Source: Flavobacterium aquicola
GTDB taxonomy: Bacteria; Bacteroidota; Bacteroidia; Flavobacteriales; Flavobacteriaceae
Length of the DNA: 64,000 bases
Reading direction: 5' to 3'
NCBI RefSeq assembly: GCF_003385115.1
Contig: NZ_QUNI01000011.1
Coordinates: 62,001 to 126,000, forward strand
Shown: positions 17,915-26,877 of the stretch, piece after piece
Layout: every line of letters starts with the position of its first letter
How positions within the stretch are numbered: position 1 is the first letter of the stretch
Program-made: the position numbers and the translations under genes
Notes under the pieces: generated by a model
What the model saw: only the letters and a program-made list of their open reading frames with translations
What the model was told of the DNA's origin: nothing
Database searches by the model: none

Positions 17915-19099
17915 TTAAAGACTAATAGTTTTGAAAGCAATTATAAAAGCAATCACTGAAAGTACAATTCCAATCATGAAAATATTATAAGCGATTCGGA
18001 GCAAACGATATTTTTTCTCCAAAACGATTCCTAAAAAATACAAATCCTTAATTAATGAATTATAGAGATATTCGCGGTCTTTCATCATTTCATTCATTGC
18101 CCACTGATAGTCTTTCAAAGGCATTTTATAAAAATTACCAAAAAACAAAAGGTTTGTATTCCTGTCCTCAATATCTTTTTTGGTAAAAACACCTTTGGTC
18201 ACTTTTGGCCGTGTAGAAAGAATAGCAAAAATTATAGTAATTACACTAGACATCAGCATTATGAAAGTTGGAATAACCAAATGAGCATTTTTTGGGCTGT
18301 CTAATTTCGGAATTAATGTAGAAAGGGCAATCGAGATAATAATAGCATTTACTGAGAGTAAAATATTGGCTTTGCTGTCTGCAATACCGCTCAAACGGGT
18401 GTGATTTCCCAAGGTAACTCTAAATAATGTATCGATACCCCGGTCTGGTTTATCTTCTTTGGTTTTCTTTTTTTCTTCTTCTTCGATTTCTTTGACTTTT
18501 TTCAATTCCTGTTTATTAAGTTTTTTTTGAACCATTGCTATATTCTTCTCTTTTAAAGGCTGCCATTTTTTCAAAGCATAAGCCGTATAAAATTGATGTT
18601 TATTCACTAAAAAATCTAAATTCTCTTTTGCCCATTCAAGATTATCGAAAGAAAGATTCATCGTGTTCTGCAGTTCAGAACGCAATAATTCACAAGTCGA
18701 ATTGTATTCTAAACTGGTAATATGAACAAAATCGGCATCTTTTATAATCTTTTCCAATTGATTTTGCGGTACATAATATTTGGCGGTTGCCAAGATCAGT
18801 TTCGATACTTCGGCAATAAACACCTCCGACTGTCCTAGTTCCCTCAAAAAAGCAACGGCAATTTTCACGCTTTCATTTTCATGGTCTTCTGCCCCATTAA
18901 CATAACCAGCATCATGAAACCATGCAGCAACCAAAAGCTTTTCTTTTTCTGTGCTGTCAACATTCTCCTTACTGCAAAGTTTATTAACCGCGCCAACTAC
19001 ATTGGAAGTATGAAAGATATTATGGTAAGAATATAACTTAGATAGTTTATCTTTGAGTAATTTGCTGACGAAATCTTCAGATTGTTCTACGAGATTCAT
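17915..19099 (-). CDS. HD phosphohydrolase fused to a PycTM-type (Pycsar effector, DUF5706) membrane domain
   Basis: A 394-residue protein in two parts. The N-terminal HD domain (about 1-180) has His26/His30, the HD pair His62-Asp63 in WFHDAGY, and Asp121 in KDADFVHI, so its metal site appears complete. A charged Lys/Glu linker (about 190-220) leads to a C-terminal domain (about 221-394) with GNHTRLSGIADSKANILLSV and three hydrophobic helices (about 246-263, 275-295, 372-390). This is the family named after the Pycsar effector PycTM, which disrupts the membrane when bound to cCMP or cUMP. No PycC-like cyclase is in the window. The gene is head-to-head with 19125-22859, 25 bp apart. The role here, anti-phage or housekeeping, is open. 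Confidence 0.85.
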   Translation of the reverse strand: MNLVEQSEDFVSKLLKDKLSKLYSYHNIFHTSNVVGAVNKLCSKENVDSTEKEKLLVAAWFHDAGYVNGAEDHENESVKIAVAFLRELGQSEVFIAEVSKLILATAKYYVPQNQLEKIIKDADFVHITSLEYNSTCELLRSELQNTMNLSFDNLEWAKENLDFLVNKHQFYTAYALKKWQPLKEKNIAMVQKKLNKQELKKVKEIEEEEKKKTKEDKPDRGIDTLFRVTLGNHTRLSGIADSKANILLSVNAIIISIALSTLIPKLDSPKNAHLVIPTFIMLMSSVITIIFAILSTRPKVTKGVFTKKDIEDRNTNLLFFGNFYKMPLKDYQWAMNEMMKDREYLYNSLIKDLYFLGIVLEKKYRLLRIAYNIFMIGIVLSVIAFIIAFKTISL

Positions 19100-19124
19100 A
19101 AAAATATTTTAATCTTACTAAATT

Positions 19125-22100
19125 ATGAAATTGTTTTTGGATAATCATTTTATTACTACAAATAATAAATGTTTCCGTTTTATCGTTTTACTTTTTATTC
19201 TAAGTTCCTGCGCTGTGCATAAACCACAATATGGTAAAAATGTGAGCACCAATGAAAACGAAAACGCAACTGATACCATAAAAATTGCACACACCTTTTA
19301 TTTGGTTGGAGATGCCGGAAATGCCGATGAAGAACAAGCACAGCAAACGCTTGAATTATTGCATAAAAAACTAAAAAAATCAAATAAAAAAGCCACTCTT
19401 CTTTTTTTAGGCGATAATATTTATCCAAAAGGTTTTCCCAGCGATAACAATACGTCAGAGAAAACATTGGCAGAAAAAAAACTGACGAATCAATTAAAAC
19501 TAGCTGAAGGTTTTAAAGGAAAAACGATTGTAATTCCAGGAAATCATGATTGGTATAATGGTATCAAAGGACTTGAACTTCAGGCTGATTTTGTAACGAA
19601 ATATTTAAATGACAAAAAAGCCTTTATGCCAAGAAAAAGCTGTCCGATCGAAGATGTAAAAATTGACAGCATTACCACTTTGATAACTATTGACAGCGAA
19701 TGGTTCCTTGAAGATTGGGATAATCATCCAACAATAAACGACAATTGCGACATCAAAACCAGAGAAGGTTTTTTTGATGAATTGGAAAGTCTGCTGAATA
19801 AAAATCAGGAAAAAACAGTTGTTCTGGCCATTCATCATCCTTTATTAAGCAATGGAACTCATGGAGGACAATTTTCATGGGAAAAACAATTATATCCTTT
19901 GGAACAAAAAATCCCGCTTCCTGTAATAGGTTCTTTTATTAATTTATTGCGAAAAACATCTGGAATTAGTCCGCAGGATCTACAGAACAAGCAATACACT
20001 ATTTATGCCAAGCGAATTAAAACACTTTTGCAAAAGCAGAAAAATGTAATTGTAGTTTCGGGACACGATCATAACCTGCAATATATCTACAAAGAAAATA
20101 TCCCGCAGATTATTAGCGGTGCCGGTTCCAAATCCGAAGCAGCAAGAGCGGTTAACCCAAGTGATTTTTCGTATGGCGGAAACGGTTATGCCGTGCTTAC
20201 TTTATTTAAAAGCGGTGATGCAAAAGTGACTTATTTTGGAAATGAAAACAATCAAGAAAAACTGCTCTTTGAACATGAAATCATAAAAGCCAAAGAAATT
20301 AATTGGGCTGCTAATACTTCAAATAATTTTCCTCCAAGTTTCAAGACTTCGATTTATACACCAGAAATGACGCAAAAAAGTCTGGTTCATAAATTTTTAT
20401 TCGGAAATCATTATAGAAAATATTACAGCATGCCAATTGATGCTAAAACTGTCACTTTAGATACTCTTTTTGGAGGTTTGAAACCCATTCGCGAAGGCGG
20501 CGGTCATCAGTCTATTTCACTTCGATTAGCTGATTCGAAAGGAAGAGAATACGTAATACGTGCTATGAAAAAAAGTGCCACACAGTTTTTACAGGCAGTT
20601 GCTTTTAAAGATCAGTATATTGTAAATGATTTCCACGACACTTATGCCGAAGATTTTCTGCTTGATTTTTACACAACATCTCATCCTTACACGCCATTTG
20701 CTGTTGGTAATATGGCAGATAAAATTGGTTTGGCTCATACAAATCCTTTTTTATATTATGTTCCGAAACAAAAAGCTTTAGAAGAATTTAACTCAAATTT
20801 CGGTGATGGTTTATATATGGTTGAAGAGCGTCCTGCGGACAATCATTTGGATGCGAAAAATTTTGGCAACCCGACTAATATCATTGGCACAGATGATTTG
20901 ATGCAGAACCTTCACAAAGACGAAAAATATTCGGTTGATGAAAAAGAATATATAAAAGCACGTTTATTTGACATGCTGATTGGCGATTGGGACAGGCACA
21001 GTGACCAATGGCGCTGGGGCGAATATAAAAAAGATGGAAAAGTAATTTACAAACCAATTCCGCGTGACCGCGATCAGGCTTTTTCAAAATATGACGGAAC
21101 TTTACTTTCTCTGTTAATGAATATTCCGGCACTTCGTCACATGAGGACTTTTAAAAATGAAATTGATAACGTAAAATGGCTTAATAGAGAACCTTATCCG
21201 CTAGACTTGGCTTTTCTTAGAACTTCTGAGGAAAAAGATTGGTTGGCCCAAGCCAAATATATCCAAGAGAATTTAACCGATAAGGATATTGACAATGCTT
21301 TTAAATCACTTCCAAAAGAGGTTCAGGATGAAACCATTGAAGATATTAAGGCCAAATTAAAAAACAGAAAAAAAGAACTGCAGAAATATGCCTCGGAATA
21401 TTTTAATGTTTTATGTCATACCGTAATGATAGCGGGAACCGATAAAAAAGACAAATTCATTATTAATCATAACGCTGATAAAAATATCGAAATTCAGGTT
21501 TTTAGAACCAAAAAAGAAAGCGATGAATTAATTTACACCAAAAATGTAACCGATGCCAAAACTGAAAATCTATGGATTTATGGTTTGGATGATAATGATA
21601 TTTTTGAAGTTATTGGTAACCACAAATCGAATATAAAAATTAGGTTGATCGGCGGGCAAAATAATGACACTTATAACATTAGCAATGGAAAAAGAATAAT
21701 TGTATATGATTTTAAATCCAAAGAAAATACCTATAATCTGGATTCTAAAACACAAAAACAGCTGACTGACGATTACGATGTCAATTCATACAATTATGAA
21801 AGACCAAAATACAATGTCATTTCGGGTCTTCCCAACATTGGTTATAATCCTGATGATGGTGTTAAAATGGGGGTGAATATCAATTATACCGTTAATAATT
21901 TCAAGCAGAATCCCTATACCCAAAGACATGTTTTAAATGCCTTTTACTACTTTGCAACTGGCGGTCTTGAATTTAATTATGTTGCACATTTTCCAGGCTT
22001 GTTGGGAAAATGGGTTATCGATGTGGAATCACAATATACTACACCCAATTTTGCAATAAACTATTTTGGATACGGAAACGAAACTCAAAATTATGATAAG

Positions 22101-22859
22101 GAAACGGGAATGGATTATAACAGAGTCCGCATCCAGCAGTTAAAAGCTGCTGGCGCTATCCGCCATGTAGGCCGTTACGGAAGTGAATTTTATTTTCAGC
22201 CATTTTTAGAAAAGATGAAAGTAGAAGATACCGAAGGACGATTTATAAACACTCTTGACGGTATTAATTCTGATGTTTTTAATAATCAGACTTTTGGCGG
22301 TGCCCGAATCAGATATAATTTTAAAAATTCTGATTTTAAGGCAAAACCCAATTTAGGAATGGCTTTTGCCATCGAAGCCAGCTGGACTGCTAATTTAGAA
22401 GACACTAAACAAAACTTCCCTTCACTCGAAAGCTTATTAGGTTTTACCCATAAAATTGACAAAAACGGAAAATTAATTTTGGCTACTTATATTAAAGGGA
22501 AAACAATTTTCAATGATAATTATGAGTTTTACCAAGGCGCTGTTTTAGGCGGTGACAAAGATTTACGCGGGTATAGAAACGAGCGATTTTTAGGAAATTC
22601 CTATTTTTCTCAAAGCACTGATTTACGACTTAGTATTGGCAAAATCCAGCGTACAATTGTTCCGATGACATACGGAATTTTGGGCGGTTTCGATTATGGA
22701 AGAATATGGCTTGAAGACGAAAATTCCAGAAAATGGCACAATGATTATGGTGGCGGACTCTGGTTAAATGCCGTCAATACTATAACAGCACGCATTTCCT
22801 ATTTTAAATCTCCTGAAGAAACCGGCAGAGTTATTTTTGGAGCGGCATATAGTTTTTAG
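19125..22859 (+). CDS. Outer-membrane lipoprotein: metallophosphoesterase, kinase-like domain and Omp85-type barrel
   Basis: A 1244-residue protein with a lipoprotein signal ending at Cys29 (FILSSC). Residues about 55-380 form a calcineurin-like metallophosphoesterase: GDAGNAD (62-68), GDNIYPKG (96-103), GNHDW (139-143), HHPL (237-240), GHDHN (313-317). Residues about 455-665 look like an atypical kinase or HipA/CotH-like fold: a Gly-rich strand pair with Lys-containing YVIRAMKK, DWDRHSDQW (621-629) resembling a DRHxxN catalytic loop, and PRDRDQAF (646-653) as a metal-binding Asp motif. The last 350 residues are a beta-barrel with GDKDLRGYR, the Omp85 loop-6 motif, and a terminal Phe. The kinase reading is inference. 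Divergent from the HD-PycTM gene. Confidence 0.8.
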   Translation: MKLFLDNHFITTNNKCFRFIVLLFILSSCAVHKPQYGKNVSTNENENATDTIKIAHTFYLVGDAGNADEEQAQQTLELLHKKLKKSNKKATLLFLGDNIYPKGFPSDNNTSEKTLAEKKLTNQLKLAEGFKGKTIVIPGNHDWYNGIKGLELQADFVTKYLNDKKAFMPRKSCPIEDVKIDSITTLITIDSEWFLEDWDNHPTINDNCDIKTREGFFDELESLLNKNQEKTVVLAIHHPLLSNGTHGGQFSWEKQLYPLEQKIPLPVIGSFINLLRKTSGISPQDLQNKQYTIYAKRIKTLLQKQKNVIVVSGHDHNLQYIYKENIPQIISGAGSKSEAARAVNPSDFSYGGNGYAVLTLFKSGDAKVTYFGNENNQEKLLFEHEIIKAKEINWAANTSNNFPPSFKTSIYTPEMTQKSLVHKFLFGNHYRKYYSMPIDAKTVTLDTLFGGLKPIREGGGHQSISLRLADSKGREYVIRAMKKSATQFLQAVAFKDQYIVNDFHDTYAEDFLLDFYTTSHPYTPFAVGNMADKIGLAHTNPFLYYVPKQKALEEFNSNFGDGLYMVEERPADNHLDAKNFGNPTNIIGTDDLMQNLHKDEKYSVDEKEYIKARLFDMLIGDWDRHSDQWRWGEYKKDGKVIYKPIPRDRDQAFSKYDGTLLSLLMNIPALRHMRTFKNEIDNVKWLNREPYPLDLAFLRTSEEKDWLAQAKYIQENLTDKDIDNAFKSLPKEVQDETIEDIKAKLKNRKKELQKYASEYFNVLCHTVMIAGTDKKDKFIINHNADKNIEIQVFRTKKESDELIYTKNVTDAKTENLWIYGLDDNDIFEVIGNHKSNIKIRLIGGQNNDTYNISNGKRIIVYDFKSKENTYNLDSKTQKQLTDDYDVNSYNYERPKYNVISGLPNIGYNPDDGVKMGVNINYTVNNFKQNPYTQRHVLNAFYYFATGGLEFNYVAHFPGLLGKWVIDVESQYTTPNFAINYFGYGNETQNYDKETGMDYNRVRIQQLKAAGAIRHVGRYGSEFYFQPFLEKMKVEDTEGRFINTLDGINSDVFNNQTFGGARIRYNFKNSDFKAKPNLGMAFAIEASWTANLEDTKQNFPSLESLLGFTHKIDKNGKLILATYIKGKTIFNDNYEFYQGAVLGGDKDLRGYRNERFLGNSYFSQSTDLRLSIGKIQRTIVPMTYGILGGFDYGRIWLEDENSRKWHNDYGGGLWLNAVNTITARISYFKSPEETGRVIFGAAYSF

Positions 22860-22862
22860 GGG

Positions 22863-22899
22863 GAGTTTCTAAGTTTCTAAGACAATAACTTAGAAACTC
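22863..22899. terminator. Hairpin between convergent genes
   Basis: A perfect 12-bp inverted repeat (GAGTTTCTAAGT 22863-22874, ACTTAGAAACTC 22888-22899) fills the 42-bp gap between convergent genes. It has no long T-run, so termination is inferred from position. Confidence 0.5.
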
Positions 22900-22901
22900 A
22901 G

Positions 22902-23759
22902 TTACTTCAACTTAAACTCATAAACCTTGCCTCCTACCTTATTTGTTTTTTCGTCGGCAATTAAAATAGTGTTATTGTCTTTGAAAACCATGGCTTCTTT
23001 TTGCGAAAAGTGATTCAGTTTTAATTCGGTTTGAGAACCTTTATGAAACAAATCTCCTTTGAAATTTTGGAATAAAACAATTTTATCATGACTTAACAAA
23101 GCGACTTTTTTCCCATCAGGGCTGATCGCTGCACTTGTCAGAACGCAATGATTGTAATTATCACAGGTCTTAAATTTACCAATTTTTATTGCTTTTTGAG
23201 TTCCCGGTGCATTTTTAATTTTATAAATGAAAGCTGTTCCGTCAAAACCTTTGCTTCTGTTTTTTGTAAAAAGATAGAAGTAATTTTGGTACTCAAAAAA
23301 ACTTTCGACATCATAGAATAGTTCTTTTTTCTTTGGAGGAAATTCAGTCTGTTCAGGATATGAAAACGAAACTTTATATTCTGAAACTGCATTTTCTTTA
23401 TTTAGTTCACCTTTGGAAACTTTATATATACATAAATCTTTGCGTTCACTATCATTGTTTCCAAAATCTCCAATGTAAATATTACCTTTTTTATCTTTAG
23501 TGATATCTTCCCAATCTACATTTAGTGCATTTGTAATCGTAACAGTTTTATCAATCTTTCCATGCGTATTTAAAACATATATTGAATTGGCATTTCCGCT
23601 GTCTTCAATTGTATAAATCAAATTTGTTTCGGAAAAATAAGTAATTCCGGAAACTTCTTTTAGCTTTTTAGGCAGACTGAAACGTGTTACAAGTGTATCA
23701 GAACCATTTTGGCATGCTAACAAAATAAATGCAGCTGAAATCGAAATAAAATTTTTCAT
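22902..23759 (-). CDS. Beta-propeller-like lipoprotein, SdiA-regulated-like
   Basis: From the ATG at 23759 the protein has 285 residues. The start is chosen because MKNFISISAAFILLAC is a clean lipoprotein signal (Cys16) and because a -7 box (CAAAAATA on the plus strand, 23778-23785) lies just upstream, which rules out the longer Met at 23789. The mature part has repeated strands (LKEVSGITYFSETNLIYTIE, NIYIGDFGNNDSERKDLCIY, KVALLSHDKIVLFQNF), typical of propellers such as the SdiA-regulated/esterase-like family. The function is unknown; secretion to the periplasm or cell surface is likely. Convergent with the large outer-membrane protein gene. Confidence 0.7.
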   Translation of the reverse strand: MKNFISISAAFILLACQNGSDTLVTRFSLPKKLKEVSGITYFSETNLIYTIEDSGNANSIYVLNTHGKIDKTVTITNALNVDWEDITKDKKGNIYIGDFGNNDSERKDLCIYKVSKGELNKENAVSEYKVSFSYPEQTEFPPKKKELFYDVESFFEYQNYFYLFTKNRSKGFDGTAFIYKIKNAPGTQKAIKIGKFKTCDNYNHCVLTSAAISPDGKKVALLSHDKIVLFQNFKGDLFHKGSQTELKLNHFSQKEAMVFKDNNTILIADEKTNKVGGKVYEFKLK

Positions 23760-23777
23760 AGTCTTCTCGAATAGACT

Positions 23778-23785
23778 CAAAAATA
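23778..23785 (-). promoter_or_regulatory. -7 promoter box of the propeller lipoprotein gene
   Basis: Minus-strand TATTTTTG fits TAnnTTTG, 18 bp before the ATG at 23759. No clear TTG is found at the -33 position. Confidence 0.4.
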
Positions 23786-23854
23786 ACACATAATTTGTGA
23801 ATACGCCAGAATTATAATTTTCTTTTGATTACTAAAATTCTTTGGAAACTTAGT

Positions 23855-24463
23855 CTAATGAACCTGTCTAAAAGTAAGGTTAATTCTAGGGAGTACTTCC
23901 CTGCCCGTTTTGGGTACTTGATGTTCCCAAAAACTGTTTGTTTTTCCTGCCATCAATAGGAATGAACCGTGATGCAAAGGAATCTCAATCTGTGGCTGAT
24001 GTTTCAGGAATTTGTGACGCAATCGAAACATACGGGTTTCTCCAAATGTAACCGATGCAATGTTCATATCTTTATTCTCACTTTGTGTCTTGTCGCTATG
24101 CCATGAAACACCGTCTTTACCATTTCTATAAAGATTAAGTAAAACAGCATTAAAATTCATTTGAATCTCATTTTCTACTCTGGCTTTAATTGTTCTTAAC
24201 TCTTTAGGCCAATAAGATTTTCCAGAATTATTATCTCTCTCATCATACCACGCAATCATACGGGGCGCTGTCACTATTTTGTCATACATAGGCATTTCGT
24301 ATTCACGCCATACTGTATTGTTTAATAAAATAGTATAATAATTATCTGATTCTTCTTTAGTAAAAAATCTATCGATCAGCATTAGATCAACATCTGGAGC
24401 ATCGAATACAATTTTGCCAGCTGTACCAGATGAGAACATTTCAGTATCATCAAAGAGAATCAT
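23855..24463 (-). CDS. alkB: AlkB-like 2-oxoglutarate/Fe(II) dioxygenase (DNA alkylation repair)
   Basis: AlkB-type enzymes remove alkyl groups from N1-adenine and N3-cytosine by oxidative demethylation. The 202-residue protein resembles the ALKBH2/3 group. The iron ligands are His122 and Asp124 in WHSDK and His181 in WEHQVPKT; the 2-oxoglutarate-binding Arg are Arg193 and Arg199 in RINLTFR. NLYRNGKDGVSWHSDK is a hallmark of the family. It lies 30 bp downstream of the exonuclease/GIY-YIG gene on the same strand, so the two probably form a repair operon controlled by the divergent LexA-like regulator. Confidence 0.92.
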   Translation of the reverse strand: MILFDDTEMFSSGTAGKIVFDAPDVDLMLIDRFFTKEESDNYYTILLNNTVWREYEMPMYDKIVTAPRMIAWYDERDNNSGKSYWPKELRTIKARVENEIQMNFNAVLLNLYRNGKDGVSWHSDKTQSENKDMNIASVTFGETRMFRLRHKFLKHQPQIEIPLHHGSFLLMAGKTNSFWEHQVPKTGREVLPRINLTFRQVH

Positions 24464-24493
24464 AATTATTATTTTTTTGAGGCATATTTGCGC

Positions 24494-25858
24494 TTAGAAG
24501 CGTTTCACTTTTCCTGGATATTTCTCCACATACGCATAAATTAAATGCATACTATATTGATTGCTTCGGTAAAGAGTGACACAGTCTTTTATTTCCGAAG
24601 GTTCCATAAAACCCGCATCTGACGAGAAATAACCCATTCCATAGAATTGTCCGTTTTCTACCCAGATACAGCTGTGTTCTTCTATATTTTTCCCTTTATC
24701 AATAATAACAAAACTGGGTCTACTTTCTAGCAAACAGTCAATGGCCTTTTCGATTTGTCTGTTGTGATTCTCTACATCAGGCCAATTTGCAGTATCATTC
24801 TTTTGAAAAAATTCTCCAACTATCGACATACCGTATTGGCAGAATCTATTATCAATTTTAAACTGTTGTGAGAGGTTTTGCAGTACTGTTATACCATCAT
24901 ACTGGCTATTAAACTCCTGAATACACTTCTGAAATTTGGTTAGTTTTCCAATTGCCAAATACTTATAACCGTTTCGGGCTTCATATTCATACAATCCAAA
25001 TTTAGGTTCAAAACGCTTTAATGCCCGATTATACATTGGCCACAGCCTCTTAATTTCGTCACATTCGAGCAATAACGCCATGAGCTCGGTACCGCATACT
25101 TCAAAAGAAATGCCGTAGATGTCTTTTAAGAAATTTTGTCTTTGTGCGTTCACATTATGACCGCTGAAATGAGAAGCTACACGCTTTTTTAAGTTAACCG
25201 CTTTCCCTACATAAATCACTTTATTAACTTGGTTATAAAAATAATACACTCCTATCTTCTCAGGCAGCTGTTCAAAATCCTCAGGGGGCAAATTTGGCGG
25301 GAGACGCTGATCCTGCGATGTTTTTTTAATCATTTTTTCCATCTCACCTTCAGTATCCCATTCGAGTAATTTGGAAAATAATATCGTTGTTGCATCAGCA
25401 TCACCTCCAGCACGATGGCGGTTTTCTATATTTATATCTAATGAACTGCAAAGATTTCCTAAGCTGTAGGAACTTAATCCTGATTTGATTTTTCTAGCCG
25501 CTCTAACGGTACAAAGCTTTCTTGCCGTCCATTTAAAACCCGATTCTTCCAGCTGATGGCGGACAAAAGAATAATCAAAATTTACATTATGTGCTACAAA
25601 AATACGATCGGTAAGCATCTCAAATACTTTTCCCGAAATATCATCAAAAATGGGAGCATCGCACACCATTTCATTATCGATTCCTGTCAGCGCAAAAATA
25701 GGAAGCGGTATTTCCTTTTGAGGATTTACAAGAGTTTCCCAGCGGTCAATTACTTTGGTCCCATCATGGATAACAATAGCTATTTCTGTAATACGGCTTC
25801 CTCTGGCATTGCCTCCAGTGGTTTCTATATCTACTATGGCGTATTCCTGCTTTTTCAT
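24494..25858 (-). CDS. DnaQ-like 3'-5' exonuclease fused to a UvrC-type GIY-YIG nuclease
   Basis: A 454-residue fusion. The N-terminal DEDDh exonuclease (about 5-170) has Asp10 and Glu12 in VDIETTGG, Asp95 in NFDYSF, and His148-Asp153 in HRAGGDAD. The GIY-YIG nuclease follows at about 200-275 (GVYYF 203-207, YVGKA 216-220, Arg226), related to UvrC and Cho. The remaining C-terminus is unassigned. The architecture is that of PolC-epsilon/Cho-like proteins in many bacteria, and it is thought to cut 3' of lesions during repair. It is divergent from the LexA-like regulator with two operator copies between, and upstream of alkB, supporting DNA damage induction. Confidence 0.9.
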   Translation of the reverse strand: MKKQEYAIVDIETTGGNARGSRITEIAIVIHDGTKVIDRWETLVNPQKEIPLPIFALTGIDNEMVCDAPIFDDISGKVFEMLTDRIFVAHNVNFDYSFVRHQLEESGFKWTARKLCTVRAARKIKSGLSSYSLGNLCSSLDINIENRHRAGGDADATTILFSKLLEWDTEGEMEKMIKKTSQDQRLPPNLPPEDFEQLPEKIGVYYFYNQVNKVIYVGKAVNLKKRVASHFSGHNVNAQRQNFLKDIYGISFEVCGTELMALLLECDEIKRLWPMYNRALKRFEPKFGLYEYEARNGYKYLAIGKLTKFQKCIQEFNSQYDGITVLQNLSQQFKIDNRFCQYGMSIVGEFFQKNDTANWPDVENHNRQIEKAIDCLLESRPSFVIIDKGKNIEEHSCIWVENGQFYGMGYFSSDAGFMEPSEIKDCVTLYRSNQYSMHLIYAYVEKYPGKVKRF

Positions 25859-25931
25859 AGTTTTTCTTGTGAATAGTATTCGTGTTCTTGTAACTATCTG
25901 TTATTTAAATTTTAAATAATAAAATATTTTA

Positions 25932-25992
25932 CAAAATTAGGACTTAAAATCACTTTAATAATTATATTTGTAGTGACTTAAAATCCCTTTAA
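25932..25992. promoter_or_regulatory. Divergent promoters with two copies of a LexA-like operator
   Basis: The core GACTTAAAATC occurs at 25941-25951 and 25975-25985, each flanked by TAG on the left and CTTTAA on the right, 34 bp apart. The two copies are identical but for one indel and one base. A plus-strand -7 box TATATTTG (25963-25970) lies between them; a minus-strand -7 box TAATTTTG (25932-25939) overlaps the left edge of copy one. Binding at these sites would block both the regulator and the repair genes. Confidence 0.65.
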
Positions 25993-25995
25993 CGT

Positions 25996-26760
25996 ATGTT
26001 ATATATTTCTGACAATCTAAAATGGCTCCGAAGCAGGCGGAATTTTTCTCAACAAGAAGTAGCAGACGGAATGATTCTGCCCCTAGACCGTTATAAGAAA
26101 TATGAATATGGCAAAAACACGCCTCCTGCCGAAACATTGGTGATTATTTCGCGCTATTACCACATTAGTATCGATTTGCTTTTAACGATTGATTTACGGA
26201 AAATTTCTATTGATAATCTGCTGCAATTAGAAGACAATCGAATTGTTTTACCCATAACTGTTGATTCAGATGGGAACAATCTCATAGAAATTATACCGCA
26301 CAAAGCTCAAGCGGGCTATCTGAGCGGTTATGCTGATGCGGAGTATATAGAAAATCTGCAGCAGATAGCATTACCCTTTTTGGGGTCTGGCAAAATGAGG
26401 GCTTTTCCAATAAATGGTGATTCGATGCCACCTCATACAAATAAATCTTTTGTAGTTGGAAAATATGTTGATAATCTTGGAGAAATAAAACAGAATAAAA
26501 CCTATATATTCATTACATCCAGCGAAGGAATTACTTATAAACGGCTCGGTGCTGCAAATGATAATTCGCTGACTGTAGTTTCAGATAATATTATTTACAG
26601 TCCTTATGAGATCAAACTTTCTGATATCTTGGAAATTTGGGAATATGTATGCCACATAGGCAGAGATGATACTAAACATTTAACATCAGAAACTGATACT
26701 GTAAAAGAAATGTTCTTAGAACTGAAAAGAGATATTCATGAAATAAAACAAAAAAAATAA
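25996..26760 (+). CDS. XRE/S24 (LexA-like) self-cleaving transcriptional repressor
   Basis: A 254-residue regulator. The N-terminus is a Cro/C1-type helix-turn-helix (about 5-65; FSQQEVADGMILPLDRYKKY). The C-terminus is a S24 peptidase domain: the Ala-Gly cleavage site is at 106-107 (KAQAGYLSGY), the nucleophile Ser143 lies in NGDSMPP, and the general-base Lys182 in ITYKRL. The spacings (36 and 39 residues) match LexA and CI. RecA-stimulated self-cleavage is expected from the family. The gene starts about 20 bp after its -7 box and 3 bp after the second operator copy, which implies autorepression. Opposite it are an exonuclease/GIY-YIG gene and alkB. Confidence 0.9.
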   Translation: MLYISDNLKWLRSRRNFSQQEVADGMILPLDRYKKYEYGKNTPPAETLVIISRYYHISIDLLLTIDLRKISIDNLLQLEDNRIVLPITVDSDGNNLIEIIPHKAQAGYLSGYADAEYIENLQQIALPFLGSGKMRAFPINGDSMPPHTNKSFVVGKYVDNLGEIKQNKTYIFITSSEGITYKRLGAANDNSLTVVSDNIIYSPYEIKLSDILEIWEYVCHIGRDDTKHLTSETDTVKEMFLELKRDIHEIKQKK

Positions 26761-26877
26761 TCCTCAGACATTCGATTCTAAAAACCGTAATCATATAATA
26801 TCTGGATAAATATCTATAACAGAGTAATTTGTCAGGCAGCTTAAATTTGACAAGCATAATTTCAAAAACTGACTGTA

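Noticed and set aside
17915..19099. Complete Pycsar system
   Set aside because: Only the effector-type domain is present; no nucleotide cyclase is found within the window.
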